Assembly (NCBI GenBank): GCA_021927905.1
Contig: BLLK01000020.1
Location: forward strand, 2,294,001 to 2,358,000
From: Chaetoceros tenuissimus
Lineage: Eukaryota; Bacillariophyta; Thalassiosirophyceae; Chaetocerotales; Chaetocerotaceae
Direction: 5' to 3'
Length of the DNA stretch: 64,000 nucleotides
In this document: one piece after another, positions 1 to 10,137 of the stretch
Position numbering within the stretch: position 1 is the stretch's first letter
Layout of the letters: every line of letters starts with the position of its first letter
Made by a program: the position numbers and the translations under genes
Notes under the pieces: generated by a model
The model's input: the letters and a program-made list of their open reading frames with translations, nothing else
What the model was told of the DNA's origin: nothing
Database searches by the model: none

Positions 1-263
1 CCTTTCTGCCTTGTAGTATTTAAAAGAGATGGTAAAGAATAGATTGCCGAGCAGAAAGGAAAAAAATATTTTGTTTACCATCTGTAATTCTTGATTTTGT
101 ATTATACAAGCAGTCATTGGTTTTTCCGTACTACATCCGTACGTATTAAACATAGGTTTTGTTATCCCTAAAGGAAATGGTAGAAAATTTTCACTTTGTC
201 GCATTAACTTCGTACAATAGCCCCCCAAACACGACTGGCAATGTAGCGGCAGGTAGAGTCTAG
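1..263. repeat. Dispersed repeat copy 1 (pseudoknot-bearing element)
   Basis: About 265 bp recur with roughly 80% identity at 24668-24938 in the same orientation. The element may extend left of the window. The first 83 bases contain two interleaved stems: 1-9 pairs with 51-59 (CCTTTCTGC/GCAGAAAGG), and 27-36 pairs with 74-83 (AGATGGTAAA/TTTACCATCT). This is the order of an H-type pseudoknot. The 3' half is the better conserved part and includes CCGTACGTA at 137-145 and a TTTGTTATCCCTAAAGG block. There is no long ORF and no visible terminal duplication. It could be a non-coding RNA family, a SINE-like element or a shared regulatory element. Function is unknown. Confidence 0.8.
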
Positions 264-677
264 CTCGCTTGGTTGATCTTGCTTTTTCACCTAGAGCCTA
301 AAATGGCTATCTTGTTGGCATCCGTTGGGTTTTGTTTGACTTTTTTCACTCGCTTTTCGAATCTGACTCAACAACTAAACAACACCTGTATATATCTATC
401 CATCAATATCCATAGTAGATAATCTGTTCAGAACATGTCTAGCGTTTTCATCTGAAAAAAGTAGCTGAAATACAAGAAAAATATTGAAAAATTTCATTTT
501 TCAATTTGGCTAAATTAGCTTCAGTCCATTGCACGTCATTGTCCAAAAACTTTGCGCTTAAATTCTAATAGGTAACTTCCTTGCCTTACCTTAATTTAAA
601 TGAGAGCTTCGGTAACTTCAAACTTTTTCTGCCTTCAATACTGCTCACTATATAAATAGAAACAACACCACAAAATC
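264..677. other. Intergenic, 5' flank of methyltransferase gene
   Basis: AT-rich spacer without a credible ORF. A TATA-like run TATATAAATA lies at 649-658, about 20 bp before the ATG at 678. It is close enough that it may be in the leader rather than a true TATA box. Nothing else is recognised. Confidence 0.4.
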
Positions 678-1511
678 ATGCAGAAGGAAAAGACGTTGCA
701 GTTCTGGGATGATTTTTATGAGAAAGAGGAGCAGACAAAGGAATGGATAGTGCAGCCTTCACAACATATTTTGAATATGATAGAGGAGCATCTTCCATCC
801 TCTTCGGATGTAGCCGATTCTCTCCATATCCTTGAAATTGGATGCGGAAATTCCCAATTTTCTTTGATATTATGGGAGTATCTCAACAACAAAATTGAAT
901 GTAATGAGATTGATTTGGAAAGCGTACACGTTACTGCTACGGATGTAAGTAGTGTTTGTATAGATAGTAATCTACAACGAGATTCGGAACGAATGAAGAA
1001 GTTTGGACAACATTCATTTCATTATAAAATTTTGAATGTTTTGCAAGAAAATCAAAGTTGTCAACACAAATTTCATTTGGTGCTGGATAAAGGCTGCCTT
1101 GATACATTTTTGTTCCGTAGTGGGAAGAACGAAGAAACTTCAATATTGCACACACTACTCGACAATGTACATTCTTGGTTAAAAGATGATGGAAAATATA
1201 TTATTTTTTCTCCGAGACAAAAGATAAAAGCCCTTAGGGATTATAATGGGTTTGCCTCCGTCGAAAAGGTGAAGATAGCTTGCACAGGAGACTTGGATGG
1301 AAAGTCAAGTGATGAAGAGACTATCTACATACACATATGTACCAAAAATAAACTTTATCAAATAGGAGATGTTCCATTCCGAAGCAACATGAATAACGTT
1401 CCTGATTTTTGTTCATCATGTAAAATATCTTTTCACGAATTTAGAAAAGGCGAAGCCATGTCTGGAAAAAGAGAGACGTATTGGTTTCGAACATGGATAA
1501 ATCATACATGA
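678..1511 (+). CDS. METTL12/METTL13-type class I SAM-dependent methyltransferase
   Basis: A single-exon 277-residue protein. The SAM-binding motif I is LEIGCGNSQ at residues 52-60. A downstream VLDKGCLDTF block (about residues 135-144) is the signature of the METTL12/METTL13/EFM4 group, whose known members methylate lysines on proteins such as citrate synthase and eEF1A. The N-terminal segment with FWDDFYEKE matches the usual start of this family, and the length is typical. No targeting peptide is obvious, so a cytosolic site is likely. The substrate cannot be told from sequence. The ATG at 678 follows a short AT-rich leader. Confidence 0.75.
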   Translation: MQKEKTLQFWDDFYEKEEQTKEWIVQPSQHILNMIEEHLPSSSDVADSLHILEIGCGNSQFSLILWEYLNNKIECNEIDLESVHVTATDVSSVCIDSNLQRDSERMKKFGQHSFHYKILNVLQENQSCQHKFHLVLDKGCLDTFLFRSGKNEETSILHTLLDNVHSWLKDDGKYIIFSPRQKIKALRDYNGFASVEKVKIACTGDLDGKSSDEETIYIHICTKNKLYQIGDVPFRSNMNNVPDFCSSCKISFHEFRKGEAMSGKRETYWFRTWINHT

Positions 1512-1758
1512 CACTGTAGAGTATAAATTTAAGGGAATACAAAGAGCATTGTGTTCAAATCAAACCAGTGTGAGGGAAGGCACAAATTTTAAGAGAAAAA
1601 GTATGTTTAAAATATAGAATGCCGTCTTCGTCTGGCCGTCTCTATGTAAGGTATATATGTACGTACTAATGGTTACTGGTATTTCAACTCAAGTCAGTCC
1701 TTAACACCATACGAGGTTTAATTCAAAATCATAGCTTGAGATATCTTCCATTGAAACA

Positions 1759-2415
1759 ATGTCTAGTGAAACGAAGGCTTCTAATGAAGGATTTAAACTT
1801 CCTAAAGTTGTCCCTCAAAATGTGAGTTTGAAAGCTCCTAAGAGTAGGGAACAACAAATGATTGAGAAACAAAGAGAGATTATGTCAAAGCTAATATTCC
1901 CGTCGCATGTAATATCTGAAAAGGCTCATCCTAATGTCTCATCGTACAAAGAACTGATTCGAGAACTTGAGTTGGCAGCGAAAGATATCATGACCGAAGC
2001 TGGCGAGGAAAGATTGTTCACAAAAGACGACTTCCAAAAGTTGAGTAAATCAGGCCAAACTTTTGAAGATATTAAAACTGTGAAGAACAAGTGCGATGTA
2101 TTTTTGCGCCGATCAAAGATATTTGAGAAGCAAGCCAAGGAATTAAATGAGCAAGGTGCTGATAGAAGTAAAACCGTCGAAGCAGCATCTATGTCAAAAA
2201 TATTCAATATGAACCATTCATACTGTGTTGCTACTGTATCATGCCCCCAGCGGATGGCAGTTTTAAACCATTGTTTTAGTCGATACCCTCCTGACGTCGT
2301 TAATGCATTGCTAAAAGCTGGGCAGCATGAATACCTATGTGGAAAAGAACGGAGTGCTGTAGAACGATGTATAGGTCAAAAAGTTCAGAAAACAATGTCA
2401 AAAATTCTAGAGTAA
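1759..2415 (+). CDS. Twin CX9C (CHCH-like) protein of unknown function
   Basis: A 218-residue single-exon protein of no family I can name. The last third carries CPQRMAVLNHC and CGKERSAVERC. Both have exactly nine residues between cysteines, and a 21-residue linker separates them. This is the twin CX9C pattern of CHCH proteins, which are imported into the mitochondrial intermembrane space by Mia40 and locked as helical hairpins. The N-terminal two thirds are charged and helical, with a basic Q/K-rich start and no presequence. A mitochondrial location is inferred from the pattern only. Its stop lies 30 bp from the stop of the convergent rRNA methyltransferase gene. Confidence 0.6.
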   Translation: MSSETKASNEGFKLPKVVPQNVSLKAPKSREQQMIEKQREIMSKLIFPSHVISEKAHPNVSSYKELIRELELAAKDIMTEAGEERLFTKDDFQKLSKSGQTFEDIKTVKNKCDVFLRRSKIFEKQAKELNEQGADRSKTVEAASMSKIFNMNHSYCVATVSCPQRMAVLNHCFSRYPPDVVNALLKAGQHEYLCGKERSAVERCIGQKVQKTMSKILE

Positions 2416-2445
2416 TAAAGTAAAAGAGCATAAATATTTAAGTAT

Positions 2446-4145
2446 TTAATTCTTTCCATTAAGGAAGTGCCAGAGCATGATACCTCCAGTTACACTGACA
2501 TTTAAGGAGTCAACACCAGCATTTGTATTTCCTGCAACAGACGCTGCTTCACTTCCTGGAATTTTAACAAAGCCAGTGCAACTTTTTGATACCAATGTTC
2601 GAAGGCCATGACCTTCTGACCCCAATACTAAAATGGTTGGAGGCTGTGATTCTCCAACTTTCACATCTTGTAAGTCAAAGCATTCTGCATTCATCCCGCT
2701 TGGAGCAGAAGCTGCTGCTCCCAAAATTCTCCACCCTTCTTCTTTTGCTGCTGATAATGTTCTTGGCAAATTACTTGTAGAATATACTTGGCATAATTCA
2801 AGTGCTCCTGCACTAGCTGCTGAACTGATTGCACTAGCCGGAGCGGAGTTTTTCGAACAAACCATGATTCCAATGGATGCATTTGTCTCATTTTCTTTAC
2901 CTGGAGATGCCCCTCCCAAAAAATATGCAGATCGAAGCAATGCTCCGAAATTCTGTGGGTCTACAACTTCATCTAATACTAGCCAAAGAGATGGCGTATT
3001 TTCATCTTCTTTTGGATATGGGATACGTGTAATTGGTTCAAATTCTAATGTTCCTGCTCTCAAGACAAAACCCTATCAAGATTGCTGTGAGTAAAAGGAC
3101 CGTAGAAAATTGTATATATTATCTAAAAGCATATATACCAATAACTTACCTGATGAGGACGATTTCCACAGAGAGTGTTCAAGACCCCCTTATCTACATA
3201 AGCTACAGGCACATTATTTTCTTTTGCGAGTTGTTCAACTTGCTCTGCAGTCACAGCTTTGTCTCCAGTCTTTCCTCCCGACCCATGTTTGTAATTTTCT
3301 TGTACAAACAACCAAGGTGAATATTGCGCTTCAGGTTTTCTATCTCTTTGTCTCATCTCGTGCTCCAAGTCTTCGCCTTCCAATAAATCAAGATTAATAT
3401 AATTGTCAGGACTGACAAGATCTCTTTTCTTTGCAGTCAGGGCATTGATGACTGGAGCAAGTCCATACAAATGAACAAATCCAGCCTTTTCCAATGCTTT
3501 CATGTTAATTTTCATGTCAGCAGCTTCCTTTTTGTCATCTGGACTCTGAGCAGTGAAGCGATTTCTGTCACCACCACCTCTGCCTCTACCTCCTCCTCTT
3601 CCTCCTCGTCCGCCTCTTCCACCACGACCTCCTCGTCCACTGTTTCCTCTACCTCCTTTTCTTCCAACACGGGGATCTTCCATGACACTACGGCTTCTAC
3701 TTGAAGAAGAATCATTTACAAGCCCACCCCAGTCATCACTTTGTCCGCCCCAATCATCAAAAGCATCTCTATTTGTTTTTTTAGGAGCTGAACTTTCACC
3801 CCAATCATCATCAAAACTATCTCTATTACCGCGTGCATTTCCCTTTTTCTCTACAGGATTGCCCCAATCATCAAAACCATCTGTGCTACGTCTACGACGC
3901 ATCTTCCGTCCTTGATCATTTATTGGAATTCCAGGCATGGAAGGCTTTGAGTCTTCAGGTGCCTCACCCCACATTGAAATGGTATTGCGGAACTTTCTGC
4001 CTGATCTTGAAGTCACTTTCGTCGCAACAGATTGTTGAAACGGAGTAGATTTTGCAAGAAAGGAGAATGCTTTCACTTGGAATGTACGTGACAGCAACAT
4101 CGTCAGACCAAGGCAGGCTAAATGCTTACTAGTTTTACCAATCAT
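2446..4145 (-). CDS. MRM1-like SpoU/TrmH 2'-O-ribose rRNA methyltransferase, organellar
   Basis: Two exons, 4145-3150 and 3072-2446, with a 77-nt GT-AG intron; joining gives 540 residues. The C-terminal SPOUT domain has all three motifs: DEVVDPQNFGALLRSA, LVLGSEGHGLR and IPGSEAASVAGNTNAGVDSLNVS. The join restores NRPHQGFVL, the MRM1/RlmB substrate-binding hallmark. MRM1 methylates a guanosine in the peptidyl-transferase loop of organellar large rRNA. The ATG at 4145 is preferred over one at 4280 because it opens a targeting-like segment (MIGKTSKHLACLGLTMLL, then VKAFSF, resembling a diatom plastid A/F cleavage site). The middle is odd for the family: four DDWG/DDDWG-type motifs followed by a long RGG box. 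Plastid versus mitochondrial location is unresolved. Confidence 0.85.
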
Positions 4146-4447
4146 ATGCTGAACTATGGATGGATAGAATTTATAGATTCTATGCAAAGTTTTAAAATAG
4201 TATGACAAAGATAGGGAAATAAAGTGGTATGCACAGTATGGTATGCAGATGAATGTTGTGTTCTGTTCATTTGATGTCAATACAATGACGTTATGTAGAC
4301 CTTAGAAAAAATGAATGGCTGTCAAGCACCCGACTGACGGATATGATCACAAATCTAACAATGATGAGCCGTCAAATTGATGAAATGTTCTGTACATAAC
4401 GCACACAACGGCCCGTCACTTTATTTTTTTTAATTATTTCCTAAGAG

Positions 4448-5958
4448 ATGAGTAGAGTATGGCATATGAACTTGCTTGTGAGGTGCCTTCTTTCGAAAAG
4501 ATCGCCTCTCCATGCTTCGCAAGGCCAACGGCGTCAAATAGCAACGATTGTAGCTCCATTTCATCCCCAGTCATATCATCAATCTGAAACTCTTGGCCAT
4601 TTCTTTACCATCAGAAAATTTTCGACAAACGAGTCATCAGACTCACCAGATGAAGCCGCGCTCAAGGATTATGTATCATCAGCAATCGCAAAACGAATAA
4701 TCACAATGACCTGTCGACATGACGAGATTATGACATCCTTGCAAGAATCAGGCAACAGTAATGATACCAAAGAATTATCATCTCTATCGCCAGTTGCACG
4801 CTTATATTCAGATTTTAAAGATATAAGAGGAGAAATTGAAGCTATACATGAATTACAGAAGCAAGCAGAAGAACTTGATGATAATGAAATGTTGGAAGAA
4901 TGCAAAGAAGAAATTGAAGGATTATTGTCGCAACTGAAGCCGATAGGTGAAAAAATGACTGAAGCTGTTTTACCAAAGAATGATGATGATTTTGGAGCAG
5001 ATGCAGTGATGGAAATTAGAGCCGGTACAGGTGGTGACGAAGCATGTTTATTTTGCAGTGAATTATTGGATGCATATGAAAAGACTGCAAAGAGTATGTC
5101 ATGGACCTTCGAGATATTGAATATCACAAAGACTGATATTGGCGGAGTAAAAGAGGCCGCTGTTGCCATTAATGGTAGAGGAGGAGGGTATGGTGGTTTT
5201 GGAGATGATGCACCTGCATTAGGACCGTATGGATTCTTCAAATTTGAGTCAGGAGTGCATAGGGTGCAGAGGGTCCCCGTGAATGATGTAAGAATTCATA
5301 CAAGTGCCGCTTCAGTAGCAGTTCTTCCTGCACCTTCCGACAATGGCAATGATAATGAGCTCCTTCCACAGTCAGAGCTCAAGATAGAAACAATGCGTGC
5401 ATCCGGAGCGGGGGGTCAGCATGTTAAGTGAGTGTGTTCTTCGGGATGAAGACAGTACTACACTCACGAGTGCGTTCTTCTCGACTCTTACTTTTGCGTT
5501 CATTTTTACATGCTTTTTTTTCCAACACTCATGAACTCATACAACACCTTTACTTTACCATCAGTACAACAGACTCAGCAGTTCGTATCACACATATTCC
5601 CACTGGTATTACTGCTTCTATTCAAGACGAAAGAAGCCAACACAAGAATCGCGCAAAAGCTATTAAATTGATTTCAGCACGTGTAAAGGATAAATTACAA
5701 GCAGAAGAAGCAAAGAAAAGAGGAGATGCTAAAAATGCACTATTAGGAGGAGGTGATCGTAGCGAAAGAATTAGAACATACAACTACCCTCAAGATCGTG
5801 TGACAGATCATCGCAGTAAACAGTCAGAATTCGGGATTGTAAAGTTACTATCTTTAGGAGGTGAAGATGAAGGCCTTGTAGGTGTATTCTCTCCAGATTT
5901 GAGGTCGATGGAAAGACAAGAGCTACTATCCCAAATAGAAGAAGATGAGCGAAGATAA
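4448..5958 (+). CDS. Organellar peptide chain release factor 1 (RF1 type)
   Basis: Two exons, 4448-5427 and 5565-5958, with a 137-nt intron that splits the Asn codon right after GAGGQHV; 457 residues. The catalytic GGQ needed for peptidyl-tRNA hydrolysis is intact, and the RF domain ends [15 protein letters not shown] as in bacterial RF1. The N-terminus (about 60 residues, Arg/Ser-rich, few acids) looks like an organelle presequence. The codon-recognition loop is unusual. Bacterial RF1 has RVPATESQGRIHTS, whereas this protein has [12 protein letters not shown], two residues shorter and without the PxT tripeptide. It clearly groups with RF1 (RVQR...RIHTS...AVLP) rather than RF2 (no SPF). Its stop is only 9 bp from the stop of the convergent FkbM gene. 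Confidence 0.9.
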
Positions 5959-5967
5959 AAATAGATA

Positions 5968-7095
5968 TTATTTTTGAGATCCATCTACATTCCTTATTGG
6001 TTTTCTCGCAAGCATTTCTGCTAAATGATAATTGGGATTATCTTCAAGCACTTCTTTCCCATTCTCCCGTGTTACTTGAAACCCATACTTTCTTAATCTA
6101 GGTAATAGGTCTTCGCACTTTTGACCATCTAGCCATTTCTTGGCAAATTCAAACTTAATAGAGTCAATTTTACCAGCAATACTCTTCCCCATTCCTTCTA
6201 AAATTTTGCATTCAAATCCTTGACTATCTAATTTTAATAATGGCACATTCACATTGTCCAAGTCCAGAACATCATTCAAACGTTTGACATATACATCAAA
6301 TTGGAATTCTTCTTTGGCAACTTGACTCTCTGCATCTTTAACAAATGTACCAATATTCGAATTCCCCAAGTTATTGTGTCCAGAATATATTCTTGACTTC
6401 ATTGTTTGGTCCCCTAAACCGATAGGAAACAGGACAAGTCGTTTTTGATATTCTTCTGGCATTCTAGATAATGTACTCATCAAATTGAATTGATTCATGG
6501 GATGTGGTTCGAACGCAATAATGTTTGCATTTGTAGAGAGTAGCATTTCTACAACACATGAACCTATATTAGCACCAATCTCAAGATACAATGAATTTTC
6601 GTCGATACTCTTTTCATTCCATAATTTTGGTAATGCATCGCAGTCATACCATCTATGCTTATTTCTTATTCTTGCACTTACAATATCTCTAAACGGATGA
6701 GTACAAAACTCTGTTGTTTTACCAGTAGTAGAGTTGAATGTAGTCCAATCACAAGAAAACTTTGAATCCCGTATTTGCTCTTGGAACGACTTTCTTTGCC
6801 ATGATTTCTGAATGCTTTGTTCAAATGCTTTTGTGAGCACAGGATTTGGATCTGTGTGAGATATTACGAAATATTCATGACCATCTTCAGCTCTTTCTTC
6901 ATTGGAGCTACTGGTAGGCGCCTTGGGGGTTGACACAAAACTAAGTAGCTGATCTGTGACAGTGTTATCCTTCTTTTTGTTGTAGCGATCAAGAATAAGA
7001 TATAAAGAAAATGCAACCAAAAGTATGAATATCTTCTTGTTAGCGAAATTCTTTCGAGTTCTTCTCTTGCGAGGGATTCTGCGGGGAAATGGCAT
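5968..7095 (-). CDS. FkbM-family methyltransferase, type II membrane protein
   Basis: A single-exon 375-residue protein. A very basic N-terminus (PRRIPRKRRTRK) precedes one membrane span (KIFILLVAFSLYLILD, about residues 25-40), giving a type II topology with a lumenal catalytic domain. The methyltransferase core shows LYLEIGANIGSC (motif I), IIAFEPHP (acidic ribose-binding Glu) and LLKLDSQGFECKILEGM, all hallmarks of FkbM O-methyltransferases. Members methylate sugars or secondary-metabolite hydroxyls, and a Golgi glycan substrate would fit the topology, but this is inference. Its 3' end is nearly contiguous with the RF1 stop. Confidence 0.8.
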   Translation of the reverse strand: MPFPRRIPRKRRTRKNFANKKIFILLVAFSLYLILDRYNKKKDNTVTDQLLSFVSTPKAPTSSSNEERAEDGHEYFVISHTDPNPVLTKAFEQSIQKSWQRKSFQEQIRDSKFSCDWTTFNSTTGKTTEFCTHPFRDIVSARIRNKHRWYDCDALPKLWNEKSIDENSLYLEIGANIGSCVVEMLLSTNANIIAFEPHPMNQFNLMSTLSRMPEEYQKRLVLFPIGLGDQTMKSRIYSGHNNLGNSNIGTFVKDAESQVAKEEFQFDVYVKRLNDVLDLDNVNVPLLKLDSQGFECKILEGMGKSIAGKIDSIKFEFAKKWLDGQKCEDLLPRLRKYGFQVTRENGKEVLEDNPNYHLAEMLARKPIRNVDGSQK

Positions 7096-7444
7096 TGTTG
7101 AAAGAAATAAATAGACCAGGAAGTTTGTTCAGAAGTTACACACGCATCACACTTCTCTTTTGAGGCAATACACACACTACGGTGGACTACTTCTCACACT
7201 TTCGTGCTCGTCTGCTGAGGTAATCAACAACAATACTGTAAAATGTAGTAAGGTATGTAGTAATCACAAAACCTTTTTGTTCTCCCTTTTTCATTCGTCT
7301 TCAGCCATCACGTACGTAATACCGCTTCCGTTGAGAAAATTTATAAACATGGTTGTACTAATTTAGTTTATAAAATAAAAAGAGTCGTCATGCGACTTAA
7401 CATCCCATAGTAATCAGTAATCAAAAAGCTGAAAAATATGTTTT
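7096..7444. other. Intergenic, between two minus-strand genes
   Basis: The 5' flank of the FkbM gene and 3' flank of the LNR gene. ACGTACGTA lies at 7310-7318. A diverged short direct repeat (AAAAGAGTCGTCATGCG at about 7378-7394, against AAAAGAGTCATCATACG at about 7448-7464) spans the 3' end of the next gene. Nothing else is seen. Confidence 0.4.
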
Positions 7445-8519
7445 TTAAAAAGAGTCATCATACGGTCTGGTTATTATTCCACTGTTCAATTCCAGCATGA
7501 ATAATCCTTGTGCATGTGAAGATCCACTATAGAATAATACACCTAGTTTATTCATAAAAGCGATTCATATATGAAAAAAAATGAGCAAATTTGAACATAT
7601 AGATTGAAAAATAGTTATTCGGAAAATAGATATAGACTCACCAATGACACTGACTGAGATTACAAAATATGGAGAGGTATACCATGAAGACAGGCAATCT
7701 CCGCCATCGAATGCACAGTCTCTACTATTGTACAAACTATCATCGCAAACTTCATTCGCCAGCAAATGGGGATATTGGATTTGACACTTGGACAGAGTCG
7801 CATTGAATCTATCGATATCAAAATCAAAGCAATCAATGTTGGGTGTGCAATCATTCGGAAAGGTCCCATTAAAGTCTCCATTGTAATATGAAGTGCTGAA
7901 ATTACCCCAGCATTCTGTGCAATTACCATCAAAACGGTTGGGGAAAAATTTTGTGGCAAAATTATCATGCCTGCTGTCCAATTGAAAGCTTACATTGACT
8001 ATGAATATGCCCAATAAACCAGCTAACAGTGCTTTCATTCCGTATGCAAATCTGGGAATTGCAACCATCCATGATTCATATAAAGCTACACCAACTAAAC
8101 CGGATAATGAACAACACATGAATATTGAAAGAAGTGCATAGCTTGTCCTATCTGGAATGGTAAGCTCTATAAAGTTACCAGGTTTTGTTGCAGTGATTAT
8201 AAAACCTACGAGATCTGTAAAGATAGAAATACAGTTGAATACAATACATGCCAGTCTTCAAAAGAATCAAAGGAAGTTAGGAGCCGATGTATAGTAGACT
8301 AAATGTCTGTAAGTGCTATTTGAATACTCGTACGTACCTTGAATCCATCGAACAAAATTTTCTGGCTGCATGTTTTGAGTTATTATTCCCAAAGAGACTA
8401 CTTAGATCATTTGCTACAAATGAAGGATTATCGTTTCTAGTCACGTCCCTTGTGACACCAAGATCTACTTCAAAATTTTTCTGGGCAGAATTTCCTCGAA
8501 GAGGAGTTTTTGTTTCCAT
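7445..8519 (-). CDS. Multi-pass membrane protein with a Notch/LNR-type Cys repeat
   Basis: Three exons, 8519-8338, 8255-7642 and 7542-7445, give 297 residues; introns are 82 and 99 nt. The soluble N-terminus is followed by a hydrophobic segment (LACIVFNCISIFTDLVGFII), then spans beginning YALLSIFMCC and MKALLAGLLGIFIV, an extracellular Cys-rich loop and a final span (PYFVISVSVIG). The loop holds ECWGNFS and CDDSLYNSRDCAFDGGDC, the calcium-binding pattern of Lin-12/Notch repeats, plus several N-glycosylation sequons. The 3' exon (GVLFYSGSSHAQG onwards) is the least certain. The splice choices are those that keep the frame open. Function is unknown; surface calcium-dependent interaction is conceivable. 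Confidence 0.6.
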
Positions 8520-8874
8520 TTTATTCTAATCGATTCACTTCAATCCTTTCAGTAGTGCGTACAAGATGTGAATACGTTATTGAAAATGAAAGGGAATGCA
8601 TCTAATGTCGAGCGAAAATACTTCATCAAACATCATGCATGCATAACATCGCAACCGAGATACTGTGATAGTACGTACAGTATAATTTCAAACTACCGGT
8701 TGTTTACCCGTTAGAAGATGATAATTTTTTACCCTAATAATAGACAATTCTTTATGGATTCCATCATACTTTCATGTGTAGGTGGAAGCAATGAAACTGT
8801 GGGAAGAAACAACTTAAATTTAATTATTCCTCATGATCTATCGTGATTTAGTTTCGTCTCTATAAAAACTATGA
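8520..8874. other. Intergenic, 5' flank of the LNR gene
   Basis: AT-rich spacer between the start of the LNR membrane-protein gene and the 3' end of the RRM gene. It contains GTACGTAC at 8671-8678 and no credible ORF or RNA gene. Confidence 0.4.
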
Positions 8875-9811
8875 TTAACGTTTCATTCTCTTTCCATTAC
8901 TTTGATCATCATAGACGCTGCCATGTTGCGCTTGCCATAGCTTTCCTTCTCCATTTCTGAAACTTCCCTTCATCTTTCCCTCTTCGTAATCGACTCTGCA
9001 TGGTCTGCCTTTCAAGTGAAGAGTTCCTTTATGTGCTCTTTGAACTGCTGAGAAAGCTCCTTCTGGATTTTTAAATTCGACATACCCAAATCCTTTTAAT
9101 TGTTTAGTCTGATAGTTTCTTGTAAGACGAACGCCACCTTCAACAATTTTTCCACACGATCTAAACAAATCAGCTACATCTCTCTCATCAATTCCATTAT
9201 ATGGCAAATTCCTCACAAAGATAGTTCTGCATCCTTCCGGTTGTGCTCTAGGTCCCTTGGATGATCCTTCTGGGCCTCCACCATTACGATCTTTTGCAGC
9301 TTGAATATTCAAGTAACGATTCTGCAAGTGTTTGCCATTTAGCTCATTAATTGCTTTGTTCCTAGACTCAACACTATTGAATACAACATGACCAAACCCA
9401 CGTAATCTTCCAGAATCTTGCCATCTAATGATAAATATGAGTATCTTGTAAACTACTTGTAATACATACTATATTTGATGCATCAATAATTACATACCTT
9501 GGAAGACGCATCTCAAGAATGTCAGTAATACCATTGGAAGTGAAAAATTCTTTCACTTGTTCTTCAGAAGCTACAAAGGGGATACCCTCCACAAACACAG
9601 TATGCTCGACAGAGTCAGCTTTATTAGTTGCATCAGTAGATACTCCAACTTCCCCACTTTCATCTGCATTCTCATTATTTTTCTTTTTACGTTTTCTCTT
9701 TCTTTTGCGTTTGGATTTACCCCCTTCTTCCCCTTCATTTTCAGCCTTTTCTTTGTCTTCTTCTTCTTCCTTGACTGGATTTTCTGATACTTCTTTCTCG
9801 TCGTCTGACAT
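8875..9811 (-). CDS. Two-RRM nucleolin-like RNA-binding protein
   Basis: Exons 9811-9498 and 9424-8875 are separated by a 73-nt intron; 287 residues. The N-terminus is acidic (EEEEDKEK) and then strongly basic (KRKRKRKRKKK), a nucleolar-type signal. RRM1 starts HTVFVEGIPF and has RNP1 as RGFGHVVF, which is created by joining the exons. RRM2 has TIFVRNLPYN (RNP2) and KGFGYVEF (RNP1). The C-terminus is basic with Gly and Arg. The acidic/basic tail plus two RRMs resembles nucleolin/Gar2-type ribosome biogenesis factors, but a specific orthologue is not assigned. Confidence 0.8.
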
Positions 9812-10137
9812 ATTTTATACACTAATAGATATTACAAATGCTTTTATATATTTATATACGGTAGGTTAGTATTGATATCAAAGTTATTGCCGATTGATTG
9901 CAAATTGCCAACATTTCAATTTTGTTCTGTAGAAATGGGTGGCTTTCAACCTCTCCAAAAGAGTGTCATAAAGGGCCTATAGCCAGCAAGACGAGGGCGT
10001 CAAGTTGTTGTGGAACCTCCCATCAAAAAATCAATAACGCAATAATGAAAGATGCTGCCGTTGAAAACATAATATTGAACCTACCAGCGATTCTTTGTTA
10101 AAACTTCGTAGATATTGAAATTAAATATATTTTGAAA
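9812..10137. other. Intergenic, divergent promoter region
   Basis: A 326-bp spacer shared by the minus-strand RRM gene and the plus-strand unknown gene at 10138. A short ORF at 9898-10101 has no recognisable content. No defined promoter element is seen. Confidence 0.35.

Noticed and set aside
145-180. CCCTAAA near TTTGTTATCCCTAAAGG in the dispersed repeat, considered as a telomerase RNA template
   Set aside because: A template needs about 1.5 telomere units; only one partial unit is present and the element occurs twice, so a telomerase RNA is unlikely.
4145-4280. Upstream ATG at 4280 as the start of the MRM1 gene
   Set aside because: The added 45 residues are hydrophobic/polar without a clear signal and the ATG at 4145 opens a targeting-like segment; I therefore used 4145, though the longer form is possible.
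8215-8337. Alternative 123-nt intron for the LNR gene ending at TTTACAG
   Set aside because: It breaks the frame with an early stop; the acceptor at TTTTGAAG keeps the frame open and adds a plausible membrane span.
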